Shown here one piece after another: positions 9,336 through 18,744 of a stretch of DNA of 64,000 nt. Source of the DNA: Bog-473 sp963824195 (lineage in GTDB: Bacteria > Actinomycetota > Acidimicrobiia > Acidimicrobiales > RAAP-2); NCBI GenBank assembly GCA_963824195.1, contig CAWGOJ010000018.1:203552-267551 (forward strand), written 5' to 3'. The notes beneath the pieces are model-generated. The model made no database searches. It had not been told where the DNA came from and worked only from the letters and a program-made list of their open reading frames with translations. A program made the position numbers and the translations under genes. The first letter of the stretch is position 1. Each line of letters opens with the position of its first letter.

Positions 9336-10187
9336 TCAGGAAAGTGCTTCGATCACGGCGGCGAAGTCTGGCCACTCCCCGCCAGCATCAATAACGGCAG
9401 TCAAGAGGGCTTCGGCTGCGGGTCCGATGCGCACACCAACTCCGGACTCTTCGGCCAGGTCGATGGCGAGGCGGAGGTCCTTACGGGCCAGTGCCGGAGA
9501 GAACCAACCCGGATGCGTCGCATCGAGCAGACTGTCCAACCGGAGGTTGCTGGCGAGACTCAACACCGGACTGTCGGCAAGAAGTGTCCTTAGGAACTCG
9601 TCGGGAATTGCCTGACGTCTGGCCGTGGCGATGGCCTCGGCCAGCGAAGCCACCCCCGTAATCAACAACGAGTTGGCCAGGATCTTCATCGTCGCCCCGG
9701 TTCCGACCGGCCCACAGTGGGTATAGCCGGACCCAAGGTCATTCCACAGGGGTTCAATGGCAGTGATCGCTGGGGCGGGACCGCCGATGAGGAACCTCCC
9801 CGAACCCCCAGCAACCATCGTTGGCGATCCCATCACCGGAGCGTCAAGGACCCGACCCTCAGGTCCCAGCTCGGCAAGGCGTCGAGCAGTCTCGGGGGAG
9901 ACCGTGCTGACGTTGGCCAACACGGCACCGGGTTCGAGCGATGCCAACACACCATCGTCGCCCAGGCACACGTCGAGGACGGCTGCGTCGTCGGCGAGCA
10001 CGACGAGAACGGCGTCAGCACCCGCCGCCGCCGCCGTGGAAGTCTTGGCCTCGATAGCACCGCTGGCCGCGAGGGCGGCGACCCGACCCGGGGTTCGATT
10101 CCAAACGGTCGTCTGGTGACCAGTCTCAATCGCCCTGGCGGCGAAAGCCCGACCCATGTTGCCCATTCCCAAGATGGTGACTCGCAT
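9336..10187 (-). CDS. NAD(P)-dependent oxidoreductase, 3-hydroxyisobutyrate dehydrogenase family
   Basis: This 283-residue protein has an N-terminal Rossmann fold (VTILGMGNMGRAFAARAIE) with the GxGxxG motif at residues 7-12. The family's DAPVMGSPTMVAGGSG block (usually DAPVSGG) appears near residue 115 and VGTGATMKILANSL near residue 160. The position of the catalytic Lys (GxxxxxK, here GATMKILAN) is retained. Members reduce or oxidise beta-hydroxyacids, but many actinobacterial ones are imine-reductase-like, so the substrate stays open. GGTGGCGAG lies just before the ATG. Repeat copy A lies about 120 bp upstream. Confidence 0.85.
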   Translation of the reverse strand: MRVTILGMGNMGRAFAARAIETGHQTTVWNRTPGRVAALAASGAIEAKTSTAAAAGADAVLVVLADDAAVLDVCLGDDGVLASLEPGAVLANVSTVSPETARRLAELGPEGRVLDAPVMGSPTMVAGGSGRFLIGGPAPAITAIEPLWNDLGSGYTHCGPVGTGATMKILANSLLITGVASLAEAIATARRQAIPDEFLRTLLADSPVLSLASNLRLDSLLDATHPGWFSPALARKDLRLAIDLAEESGVGVRIGPAAEALLTAVIDAGGEWPDFAAVIEALS

Positions 10188-10306
10188 CTCGCCACCCTAC
10201 GTTCGCCGGGGAGCACCACGAGCAAGATTTCCTGGCGCCTTGATTATCGGGCGGTTTGGTGCCGTTCCGCTGCGCCTCCCCCTCTCTCTCCCCTGCCCAT
10301 GGCCTG

Positions 10307-10450
10307 TGGAGTGGAAGACGGGATTCGAACCCGCGACCCTCACCCGGCGAGGTGATGCATTTGGTCTTCTTGGTCCTAACCCGTCCCGTGAAGTGCGGTT
10401 CAGTCCATCCAGTTTCCACTCAATCCACCGAATGCGAGAGCGCGCTCTAC
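10307..10450 (-). repeat. tRNA-Gly-half dispersed repeat, copy A
   Basis: Most diverged nearly full copy. The minus strand carries the tRNA-Gly-like 3' half ending TCCA at 10307. One anticodon-loop base is lost and the loop reads TCGCCG instead of TTGCCAA. The acceptor strand has an A where the other copies have G, and the upstream GAGTGGAA still pairs with it. The distal palindrome is altered to AGAGCGCGCTCT (10437-10448). Confidence 0.75.
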
Positions 10451-10839
10451 TGTCGACCGAGTCCCCCAAGGGTGAGTGACGATTGCGGTCGGGTGTCCCT
10501 CTCGGCACAGAAGGCCGCGCCGGAAGCCGAAGCGCACGAAAGGACGTTGGCCGGATCGATCCCGGCGAGTGCCTTCTGACCGAACGAGTCGCCCTATAAC
10601 AACTCATTTTGTGATGGGCGGCGGTGAGCGTGGTTCGCACCGCTCTTCGAGCTGGTCGTACGCATACCCGGCCTTCCGCACCAGGACGTCATGTGTGTGT
10701 CCGGGCTGGCAATCACCCACGCCGCGTCGGCCGCAGCCGCTCGTGTCAGCCCTGCGCGCAAGGCCTGCCCGGCACTCGGGCCATGACGGCTCGAGATCCT
10801 TGTCGTCGTACCTCGTTGAGTTGCTGCCACTCCTAGAGA
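10451..10839. other. Intergenic stretch without a recognised gene
   Basis: Nearly 390 bases between repeat A and the universal stress protein gene. Open frames exist on both strands, but their translations are Arg/Pro/Ser-rich and match no family I recognise. Confidence 0.4.
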
Positions 10840-11268
10840 TCAAGTGGTCTTGACAATCAGGACGTGGCAGCCCGCATTGTGAGCCACGGTATTGGGTACA
10901 GAACCAATGATCCTTCGCTTTCCCTGCATCCCCTTGCTCCCGACCACGATCAGGTCGGCTCCGATCTCGTCCGCGTACCGAACGATTGCTGTTGCCGGAG
11001 CGCCCGATTCGGTGTGAGTCACCACGTCAAGGCCCTCAATCTGGCGAGCCACCTTCTCGAGCATCCGATCCGCCGCAAGCTTCAAGAGAGCGTCGCCGCC
11101 CACCGGATCCCCTGAAGCGAGGCCCCCGCCGCCTACGCCGGCGGCCAACCGAGACACCGATAGAAGGTGCAGCGTGGCGGCGTTCTGGCGAGCAATTTGA
11201 GCGGCCATCGATACGGCCACTGCTGCAGTATCTGAGCCATCAGTGCCAACAACGATGGTGGAGAACAT
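10840..11268 (-). CDS. Universal stress protein (UspA domain)
   Basis: The ATG at 11268 follows GGAGG with 6 nt spacing, giving a single-domain UspA protein of 142 residues. It starts FSTIVVGTDGSDTAAVAV, the usual first strand and ATP-phosphate-facing loop. It ends with LIVVGSKGMQGKRRIIGSVP, which fits the ATP-binding pattern G-x2-G-x9-G-S, so an ATP-binding type is likely. A glycine stretch (GVGGGGLASG) near residue 45 lies in the usual variable loop. Such proteins are typically induced under growth arrest. It is divergent from the MFS transporter, which is the only context. Confidence 0.92.
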   Translation of the reverse strand: MFSTIVVGTDGSDTAAVAVSMAAQIARQNAATLHLLSVSRLAAGVGGGGLASGDPVGGDALLKLAADRMLEKVARQIEGLDVVTHTESGAPATAIVRYADEIGADLIVVGSKGMQGKRRIIGSVPNTVAHNAGCHVLIVKTT

Positions 11269-11711
11269 TCCGTGCCTCCGAATCAGTGGTCTTGCAGATC
11301 GCATGATAGGTGATTCCCGCAAAATGCACCGGAGGTTGAAAGCGAAGACGCGAGCCTTCGTCCCCGTCAAGGCTATGAGGGACCATCTCGCCGATTCAGC
11401 GCAAGGCCTGATTGCGGAGGACTCGAGATATCGCGCCTTGGATCGTCCCTCGCGCGCGCCGTCTCACTTTGTCCGGAGTCCTTGTTGCTTCGAGGCATTT
11501 CAGTCCTGACAAAAGGGGGTGGCCCGAGGGTCCGCTCGAGGCTCGGCCGCCGCCACCCTGTAAACGGCCCGTCCGTCGGTCATGGGCGTGAGCAACCCAC
11601 CATATGAACGTCCCGACAAAAGGGGTCGTCGTCAGCCGACCACTTGAGCTAATTTCGTGTTCACGATTGCGACCTAGAGGGGTAGGCCTCGGTGGCAGAC
11701 GGGGGGTCTCG
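11269..11711. other. Divergent intergenic region
   Basis: About 440 bases separate the start codons of the universal stress protein (minus) and the MFS transporter (plus), so promoters for both should lie here. I see no convincing -10/-35 pair, no operator palindrome and no supported coding frame. Confidence 0.4.
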
Positions 11712-13529
11712 ATGACCACGAATCCGACGACGCAGGTGGCCCGCAAACAGCGCAGCCCCGCATTCCGCTTCCTCTTCGTCCACCAGATCGACGAATACCC
11801 GAACTCCGCTCGACGAATCGGGCTCTTGGGTCTGGCAGTCATCGCCACAATCGTCTTGTACTACACGTACTACACCCAGACCGGCGTCACCCCGAACATT
11901 CTGGCGACGTACCACATGTCGTTCTCCTTCTACGTCTGGATCGTCATCATCTCGAACGCCATCGGCGCATTCGCTTCGCTGCCCGCCAGCCAGACTGACC
12001 GGCTCGGACGCTCCAACGTCGTGATCTACGGCCTGCTCATCGTGGGCATCCTCGTCACCTTCGGCGTCCCAGCCACACACACCGAGTGGGCGTTCGCCAC
12101 GGTGATCTGCCTGCTCGGTCTGGTCGAAGGTGCCATCCTCGTGGCCACCCCAGCCCTCGTGCGCGACTTCAGCCCTCAGATCGGCAGGGCATCGGCCATG
12201 GGATTCTGGACGCTCGGGCCGGTCGTCGGCTCGCTCGTCGTGAGCGTCGTGGCTGCCCACACGCTCGACCACTTTACGAGCGCCTCAAACCCCACCGGCT
12301 GGCACAGCCAGTTCTATTTCTCGGGCATCACCGCACTTATCGTGTTCGTGCTGTGCCTCTTCTTCTTGAAGGATCTGTCCTCGAGGCTGCGCGACCAGCT
12401 GATGGTCTCGATGAGCGACGCAGCTCTCCTCGAAGCCCGCGCCCGAGGCATTTCCGACGAAGAGTTGCTCAAGGCGACGCAGCGGCCCTGGGCGCAGATC
12501 CTCAAGTGGGACCTCGTGGGTTCCGCCCTCGGCATAGCGCTGTTCCTTCTCGTGTACTACGCCGCAGCAGGATTCTTCACCATCTATTGGTCCACCGTAT
12601 TCAAGAACTCCGACGGGTCGAACTTCTCGGTGGCCCAGGCCAACGGCCTGAACCAATGGTTCTGGGGGGCCGAGATCGTGGTCCTCATCGTGGTGGGCTT
12701 CGTGTCGGACAAGCTCAAGGTGCGCAAGCCCTTCATGGTGGTCGGCGCCATCGGGGCGATTATCTTCCTGATTCTCTTCTTGCTCCGGGCGACGCACCCT
12801 TACACCCGATACTCAACGTTGGTCTTCCTCGGCGTATGTCTGGCCGTGTGCCTGTCGATCTGTTACGCCCCGTGGATGGCCGCCTACACCGAGACTGTCG
12901 AAGCGAAGAACCCCGCGCTCGTGGCCACCGGGCTCGCTCTGTGGGGTTGGCTCCTGCGCCTCGTCGTCGCCATCTCGTTCATCTTCCTGCCGCTCGTGAT
13001 CAACACGGTGAATCCGATCATCGACAACCAGCCCTACGCCACGCCGGAGATCCAGGCCTTCTTGAAGGAACACCCGGCGTCCGTGGCCTTCGCCACCAGC
13101 CACGTCCCGCTCTTGACTGTGATCAAGGCGCACCAGGCGGTCGTAAACGCAGTGGCGAAGAACCCGTCGGCGGCCAACATCGCAGCGACCATCAAGGCGA
13201 TCGGGGCGGCGAACTTCGCCCAGCTGGTGGCCAACGAGAAGAAACTTGATACTCTGGTTGTTCCCTACACCGCACAGCTCGACTACCTCTCCGCGCACTC
13301 GGCGCAGCTGACGGCGCTGCAGAACGCCGTGAACGAGACACCCAAGCAGTGGCAGCGTTGGTATTGGGTGTGCGTGGGCGGCATGGTCCTGTTCCTGCCG
13401 ACCATCTTCTTGATCAAGGGCAGATGGAGCCCGCGCAAGGCCAAGCAGGACGAAGAGCATTACGAGCAGTTGATCCGGGAAGAGCTGGCCCGGCTCGCTC
13501 AATCTGGCACTCCCGCCGCGACGGTGTGA
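11712..13529 (+). CDS. MFS transporter with an extended final periplasmic loop
   Basis: The ATG at 11712 gives 605 residues, long for a 12-helix MFS protein. Hydrophobic helices begin with LLGLAVIATIVLYYTYY near residue 40. The signature between helices 2 and 3 is SQTDRLGRSNVVIYG, close to the MFS DRxGRR motif, and a second one (SDKLKVRKPFMVVG) sits at the equivalent place in the second half. Between the last two helices is a soluble insertion of roughly 120 residues (NPIIDNQPYATPEIQ... to ...NETPKQWQRW), mostly helical and Ala-rich. The substrate cannot be predicted. The protein may be transcribed alone; HMG-CoA reductase follows after 330 bp. Confidence 0.88.
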   Translation: MTTNPTTQVARKQRSPAFRFLFVHQIDEYPNSARRIGLLGLAVIATIVLYYTYYTQTGVTPNILATYHMSFSFYVWIVIISNAIGAFASLPASQTDRLGRSNVVIYGLLIVGILVTFGVPATHTEWAFATVICLLGLVEGAILVATPALVRDFSPQIGRASAMGFWTLGPVVGSLVVSVVAAHTLDHFTSASNPTGWHSQFYFSGITALIVFVLCLFFLKDLSSRLRDQLMVSMSDAALLEARARGISDEELLKATQRPWAQILKWDLVGSALGIALFLLVYYAAAGFFTIYWSTVFKNSDGSNFSVAQANGLNQWFWGAEIVVLIVVGFVSDKLKVRKPFMVVGAIGAIIFLILFLLRATHPYTRYSTLVFLGVCLAVCLSICYAPWMAAYTETVEAKNPALVATGLALWGWLLRLVVAISFIFLPLVINTVNPIIDNQPYATPEIQAFLKEHPASVAFATSHVPLLTVIKAHQAVVNAVAKNPSAANIAATIKAIGAANFAQLVANEKKLDTLVVPYTAQLDYLSAHSAQLTALQNAVNETPKQWQRWYWVCVGGMVLFLPTIFLIKGRWSPRKAKQDEEHYEQLIREELARLAQSGTPAATV

Positions 13530-13859
13530 ACCGGCGGTCGATTCCCCTGGTCGATGGCAACCCAGTGCCTTCTGGTCCGGCGTGGATCGTCCGTCCCGCA
13601 TCCGTGCACTCGTTAGTCAATGAGTCCCACGACGGCCATGGGACCTACTTGATCGGACAGATCGCCCCAATGGAGCCTCGACTGACCGGTGGAGAGAATC
13701 CCGAGCACTGGGATTCTAGGGCAGTCCAGAGAGCTGGAGGGTGGCCGATGCGAAGAGCAGGCGGCAGCGGCGTGGCAACATCATTCTCATTTCGATGGGG
13801 TGAGAGCATGGGTTGTCGAAATCGAAGCAATTTGTCGTGGCAGTGCAGGAAGGGGGGCG
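13530..13859. other. Intergenic stretch without a recognised gene
   Basis: The 330 bases before the HMG-CoA reductase start are open in the reductase frame, but the translation has no similarity to the enzyme. The purine-rich GGAAGGGGGG just before 13860 is the probable ribosome-binding site. Nothing else is seen. Confidence 0.4.
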
Positions 13860-15035
13860 GTGCGCCAGCTTCCACGTGACGACCGTGATGATTACACCCA
13901 CGATGCGGCTGCGGCGCGGCGCCGGGTGGTGAGTGCGGAGACGGGTGCACGGCTCCATCACGTCGCCGCCTTCTCATTCGATCCCGGTGTCCTACCCGGG
14001 AATATGGAGGGCTTCAGCGGTGTGGCGCAGGTGCCGCTGGGCTTCGCCGGTCCACTGCTCATCAATGGCGAGCATGCATCCGGGGAGTATTTCGTGCCTC
14101 TTGCAACCACCGAGGGTACCCTGGTCGCTAGCTACGGCCGGGGGATGCGTGTCACTCGCGCGGCGGGTGGGGTCACGGCTACGGTCATTGACGACGCCAT
14201 GCAGCGCGCACCGGTGTTCGTATTCGAAGACGCCCGTGCTGCTCGCGACTTCGGCCAATGGGTTGAAGAGAGCTTTGTCATCATCAAAACCAAGGCCGAC
14301 GAATCGTCCCGGTTTGGAACTCTTCGCGACATCGAGCAATACGCGCTGGGCCCGATGCGCTGGCTCCGCTTCAACTTCACGACTGGCGACGCGGCCGGCC
14401 AGAATATGGTGACAAAGTCAGTCCATCAGGTGTGTAAGTGGATGATAAGTCAACAACCCCGCGGGCTCACGGACTTCGCGCTCGCCGCCAATCTGGATAC
14501 TGACAAGAAGCATTCGAGCTTGAACAACCTCCACACCCGCGGCAAGCGTGTAGTGGCCGAGGTGACGCTGCCGGCTGCGCTGATCGAAGAGATGATGCGC
14601 ACGAGCGCCGAGGACCTCTATCGACTGCGCCAGCTTTCGAACATGGGCAGCCTGCTCGCCGGTTCGATAAGCAACGGTGCCCACTATGCGAATGGAATCG
14701 CAGCCATGTTCGTCGCCTGCGGCCAGGACGTCGCTAACGTGGCTGAGTCCTCGGCTGGCTTCAGCTATAGCGAGCTGCGCCCCGACGGGAGCTACTACCT
14801 CTCGGTCACAATCCCTTCTCTCGTAGTCGCCACCATTGGTGGCGGGACCGGCCTACCAACGCAGCGCGAATGCCTCGAGGTACTCGGCTGCTATGGCCAA
14901 GAGCGTGTGCAGGCGTTTGCCGAAATTGTGGCGGCGACCGTGCTCTGCGGTGAGCTGTCACTCGCTTCGGCGATCGCAGCCGATGAGTGGGTGTCAAGTC
15001 ATGAGGCCCACGGTCGTAACCGACCCACGTCGTGA
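13860..15035 (+). CDS. Hydroxymethylglutaryl-CoA reductase (class I-like)
   Basis: The enzyme reduces HMG-CoA to mevalonate with two NADPH. The GTG at 13860, after GGAAGGGGGG, gives 391 residues, right for a bacterial catalytic domain. Visible landmarks are NMEGFSGVAQVPLGFAGPLL, the catalytic Glu in ATTEGTLVAS, the cofactor-binding GDAAGQNMVTKS, the catalytic Lys in NLDTDKKHSS, the catalytic Asp in GQDVANVAESSAG, GGGTGLPTQRECLE, and the C-terminal catalytic His in SSHEAHGRN. All four catalytic residues are therefore present. Its stop overlaps the start of the GMC oxidoreductase (GTGA), indicating coupled translation. No other mevalonate-pathway gene lies in the window. Confidence 0.9.
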   Translation: MRQLPRDDRDDYTHDAAAARRRVVSAETGARLHHVAAFSFDPGVLPGNMEGFSGVAQVPLGFAGPLLINGEHASGEYFVPLATTEGTLVASYGRGMRVTRAAGGVTATVIDDAMQRAPVFVFEDARAARDFGQWVEESFVIIKTKADESSRFGTLRDIEQYALGPMRWLRFNFTTGDAAGQNMVTKSVHQVCKWMISQQPRGLTDFALAANLDTDKKHSSLNNLHTRGKRVVAEVTLPAALIEEMMRTSAEDLYRLRQLSNMGSLLAGSISNGAHYANGIAAMFVACGQDVANVAESSAGFSYSELRPDGSYYLSVTIPSLVVATIGGGTGLPTQRECLEVLGCYGQERVQAFAEIVAATVLCGELSLASAIAADEWVSSHEAHGRNRPTS

Positions 15036-16855
15036 GTTCGGTCCGTCAAACAGAGGGGCTAGCACCGACGGGTACACCGACGTTCGAGACTGAGACCTTG
15101 AATGCCCCCACCAAATCGGTAGGCCACATGGACTTCGATGTCCTCGTCGTCGGGTCGGGCTTCGGGGGATCGGTCACCGCACTGCGACTGACCGAGAAGG
15201 GCTATCGCGTCTGCGTCGTCGAGGCTGGTCGGCGCTTCGCAGACGACGAATTCGCCAAGACCTCATGGGACGTGCGGCGGTTCTTGTGGGCACCGATGCT
15301 GAAGTGTTTTGGCATCCAACGCATCCACCTGCTGAAGGACGTCATCGTCCTAGCGGGGGCCGGTGTCGGCGGAGGCTCGCTCGTCTACGCCAACACGCTC
15401 TACGAACCAAAAGCCGACGCGTTCTACTGCGACCCACAGTGGGCGCACATCACCGACTGGCGGAACGAGCTCGCTCCGTTCTACGACCTCGCCAAGCGCA
15501 TGCTCGGGGTCGTCACCAACCCGACGATGACGCCATCAGATGTCGCCCTGCGCACCGTCGCTGAGGAGATGGGCGTCGGCGACTCCTTCGGCATGGCCCC
15601 AGTCGGCGTGTTCTTCGGCCGGGACGGGCGCAAGGAGCCAGGCGAAGAGGTTGCCGACCCCTTCTTCGGTGGCGCCGGGCCGGTCCGACGCGGCTGCATC
15701 GAGTGCGGCCAGTGCATGACCGGCTGCCGGAACAACGCCAAGAACACCCTCGTCAAGAACTACCTGTACCTGGCCGAGCAAGCCGGCGCCGAGGTCCTCC
15801 CCCTCACTACTGTCGAGAAGGTGCGCCCGCGCGGAGACGGTGGCTACGACGTCGCCACCAAGAGCACCGGCTCCTGGGTGGCCCGACGCACCGGAGCAAC
15901 CATCACCGCCGAGCAGGTCGTCTTCGCCGCCGGGACCTGGGGCACCCAGCAGCTCCTGCACCGCCTCAGGGCCGACGGAGTCCTGCCGAGGATCTCTGAC
16001 CGGCTCGGCGTCCTCACCCGCACCAACTCTGAGGCCCTTTGCGGCGCCATGACCAGTCCATGGAACAAGGACAAGCCCGACTTCACCATAGGTGTGGCGA
16101 TCACGTCATCGATCCACCCCGACGAGCGGACGCACATCGAACCGGTTCGCTACGGCAAGGGCTCCAACGCCATGGGCCTCCTCGCGACGATCATGACCGA
16201 CGGCGGTGGACGCGTCCCCCGATGGCTCCGCTGGATCGGTCAGGTCCTGAGGCATCCCGGCCACCTAGCGTCCCTGGTGCTCGGCCTCAATCACTGGTCG
16301 GAGCTCGCCATCATCGGCCTCGTTATGCAGACCAACGACAACTCTCTGACCGTCAGTCCCAAGCCGCGCCGGTTCGGACGTTACCGATTGACGTCCCGCC
16401 CGGGCCACGGCCCGCCGAACCCGACCTGGATCCCCGTAGCGAACGAGACCATGCGCCGACTGGCGAAGAACATCGGCGGCCATCCGTTCGGCGGCATCGG
16501 CGAGATCATCGATGTCCCGATGACCGCTCACTTCCTGGGTGGCTGCACGATTGGTGACAGCCCCGAAACCGGTGTCATCGATCCCTACCACCGCCTCTAC
16601 GGGCATCCGGGACTGCACGTGGTCGATGGGTCGGCGGTGACCGCCAACATCGGCGTCAACCCCTGCTTGACCATCACTGCACAAGCCGAGCGGGCGATGG
16701 CGATGTGGCCCAACCGCGGTGAAGTCGACCCGAGGCCAGCGATGAACGAGCCGTATGCACCCATACCGCCAGTGTTGCCAACGTTCACAGCGGTCCCCGA
16801 CGGTGCCCCGGCAGCCATCCGCTGCTACGGAAGTGGTGACCGGCGCGAACACTAA
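15032..16855 (+). CDS. GMC family oxidoreductase, cholesterol oxidase (ChoD)-like
   Basis: This 607-residue FAD enzyme starts at a GTG overlapping the reductase stop. The FAD-binding motif VVGSGFGGSVTALRL lies near residue 40 and the second dinucleotide-contact block VLAGAGVGGGSLVYANT near residue 110. A Cys-rich loop CIECGQCMTGC lies near residue 230, followed by RNNAKNTLVKNYLYLAEQAG, a hallmark of ChoD-like proteins. The C-terminal HFLGGCTIGDSPETGVID and NIGVNPCLTITAQAE are the GMC active-site and FAD-closing segments. Known relatives oxidise sterols or other secondary alcohols; the substrate here is unknown. The overlap with HMG-CoA reductase suggests an isoprenoid or sterol-like alcohol (inference). 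Confidence 0.85.
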   Translation: MSSVRQTEGLAPTGTPTFETETLNAPTKSVGHMDFDVLVVGSGFGGSVTALRLTEKGYRVCVVEAGRRFADDEFAKTSWDVRRFLWAPMLKCFGIQRIHLLKDVIVLAGAGVGGGSLVYANTLYEPKADAFYCDPQWAHITDWRNELAPFYDLAKRMLGVVTNPTMTPSDVALRTVAEEMGVGDSFGMAPVGVFFGRDGRKEPGEEVADPFFGGAGPVRRGCIECGQCMTGCRNNAKNTLVKNYLYLAEQAGAEVLPLTTVEKVRPRGDGGYDVATKSTGSWVARRTGATITAEQVVFAAGTWGTQQLLHRLRADGVLPRISDRLGVLTRTNSEALCGAMTSPWNKDKPDFTIGVAITSSIHPDERTHIEPVRYGKGSNAMGLLATIMTDGGGRVPRWLRWIGQVLRHPGHLASLVLGLNHWSELAIIGLVMQTNDNSLTVSPKPRRFGRYRLTSRPGHGPPNPTWIPVANETMRRLAKNIGGHPFGGIGEIIDVPMTAHFLGGCTIGDSPETGVIDPYHRLYGHPGLHVVDGSAVTANIGVNPCLTITAQAERAMAMWPNRGEVDPRPAMNEPYAPIPPVLPTFTAVPDGAPAAIRCYGSGDRREH

Positions 16856-16895
16856 CCTCCGCAGGTCCCGTACGGCGACGGACGATGCACACTTG

Positions 16896-18305
16896 TCAAC
16901 CCGCCGCCTTCTCGAGCTCAGTGAATGCCGCTGACGTCGCGTCGGCGAGCTTCCAAGGGTCTTTCACGATCTCGGGGCATACGACGAAGCCGAAGTCGAT
17001 GTGGTCGAGATAGCTGAGCACGGTGACGTTGAGCCCGCCACCATCGAGCAAAGGGCCAATCGGGTAGCTGGCCAAGAGCCGCGCGCCACCGATGTAAAGC
17101 GGGAGCGGCGGGCCTTGGACGTTGGAGACGATGAGGTTGAAAATCGGCGGGTGATGGTCGGCGAGACGGAGCCGGCTGTAAGCCCGCACTCCAGCGGCGA
17201 GGAGTCCGGGTGGGGCGATATCGGCCAGGTCGAGGATGAGGTCATCGCCGAGCGCGTGCTGCATCACCTTGGCGCTACGAGTCGAGACTTGGATCGCCCG
17301 AAGCCGCCCGACCGGATCATCGAGTTGCGTGGGCAGGGCGGCGCCCATCACGGCGGTGGCGTTTCCCCACGTGCCCCCGGATGCATCGCCCCCGTCGTTT
17401 ACATGCACCGCGACAGGGATCTGGGCGACCAGTGGCTTGCCGGGTAGCTCGCCGCGATCGGCCAGATAACGACGCAACGCGCCGGTGCAGATGCCGAGCA
17501 CCACGTCGTTCACCGTCACCGAGAAGGCGTTCTTGATCGCCTTCACTCCGGAGAGGGGGACCGAGCAGTAGGCGAACCCGCGATGTGCGGTGATGGACCG
17601 GTTGAGCGACGTACGCGGCGCCTGGAAAGGCAACGTGACCGCCAGCCATTCCGGGGAGGCGCGAAGCCGTAGCATCCTCAGGGCCGAGCGACTGAGGTGG
17701 ACAGAAGTACGGGCGGCCCGCAGCGGGGTGCCCGTCAGCCTGGGCAGCGCCCGCAGGGCCATCTCCCACCCAGGCGGGATTCGCTCACCCTGAAGCACGG
17801 GTGTATCGGGCCGGTCCAGCGGGGCGCCGGGGTCAAGGTCGTAAAACACCTCGTACAAGCGGGCGCCCCGAACTCCGTCCGCCAGGCAGTGGTGCATCTT
17901 CGTGAGCAGAGCCGCGCGGCCATCCTCGAGGCCCTCGATGAACCAGATCTCCCACAGGGGGCGACCCCGTTCGAGCTTGTAGGCCAACAGATCGCCGACC
18001 AACGCACCGAGCTCACGGGGGCCGCCCGGGGCTGGGACGCCGACGGGGCGGATCTGGCGTTCGAGATCGAGGTGGAGGTCGTCCACCCAAGCGGGGCGGT
18101 CGAGGCCAAAGGGAACCTCAACTAAGCGGCGCAAGAACGGGCCGAGCAGGCCTGCCCTGGCCTCGACCAGCTCGCGCAATCGATTCACATCGAAGCCGCC
18201 TGGGGCGGTCGAAGGGTCGAGTACAGCCAGTGTGCCCAAGTGCAGGTGCCAATTCGGTGTTTCACCGTAGACGAAACTGGCGTCCGCACCACTGAGCCGC
18301 TGCAT
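16896..18305 (-). CDS. WS/DGAT family acyltransferase (copy 2)
   Basis: This 469-residue paralogue of the protein at 3.6-5.1 kb starts MQRLSGADASFVYGETPNWH. The catalytic motif is KMHHCLADGVRG near residue 135, preceded by PLWEIWFIEGLEDG. The conserved NVQGPPLPLYIGG block is intact near residue 390. The ATG follows GGGGTGTC. It probably makes neutral lipids from acyl-CoA and a diacylglycerol or alcohol acceptor. It is convergent with the GMC oxidoreductase (40 bp apart) and divergent from the KASIII-like gene. That places two lipid-related genes around it, but an operon is not indicated. Confidence 0.9.
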   Translation of the reverse strand: MQRLSGADASFVYGETPNWHLHLGTLAVLDPSTAPGGFDVNRLRELVEARAGLLGPFLRRLVEVPFGLDRPAWVDDLHLDLERQIRPVGVPAPGGPRELGALVGDLLAYKLERGRPLWEIWFIEGLEDGRAALLTKMHHCLADGVRGARLYEVFYDLDPGAPLDRPDTPVLQGERIPPGWEMALRALPRLTGTPLRAARTSVHLSRSALRMLRLRASPEWLAVTLPFQAPRTSLNRSITAHRGFAYCSVPLSGVKAIKNAFSVTVNDVVLGICTGALRRYLADRGELPGKPLVAQIPVAVHVNDGGDASGGTWGNATAVMGAALPTQLDDPVGRLRAIQVSTRSAKVMQHALGDDLILDLADIAPPGLLAAGVRAYSRLRLADHHPPIFNLIVSNVQGPPLPLYIGGARLLASYPIGPLLDGGGLNVTVLSYLDHIDFGFVVCPEIVKDPWKLADATSAAFTELEKAAG

Positions 18306-18744
18306 CTGACACCCCCAAACACCCAGAGCGATCGTACGCCGACGTCAGGCTTCCGGCTAGCGCCGAAGGTCCCAAACGTCTGGGGTTCTGATCTCGTCGG
18401 TGTCGAGCACGACGTTCGGCCAGTCCCCTCTGCCCGGTATTGACTGCTCGAGTCCCCGAGGAGAAGTGCCCCACGGAAATGGTGGGTGACAGTCAAATGC
18501 CAGCGGTCCCAAAAAGGGTGCAGGTCCGGACCTCGGTGGCGGAGCCTCGCTCAACTGACCTCCTAGCTTTGGACAGGACGTCGCAGGCTTTGCGGCTCCG
18601 AAAGAGGCGAGGCAATCTCCGATCGTTGAGCCAGAGGTGGCGGGTCGGTTTGGGACCTCCGCCCCTGGTTGGCCCGCTCGGAGGGTCCTATGTTGGGCAC
18701 AAGGGTTGGGGGATGTGGGTCTCGATCGACTGTGGGGTGGTTCG

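Noticed and set aside
10594..10843. Small ORFs on both strands between repeat A and the stress protein
   Set aside because: Composition is biased, there is no ribosome-binding site and no recognisable family.
13689..13859. N-terminal extension of HMG-CoA reductase from an ATG at 13689
   Set aside because: The extension has no similarity to the enzyme, and a strong ribosome-binding site directly precedes the GTG at 13860.
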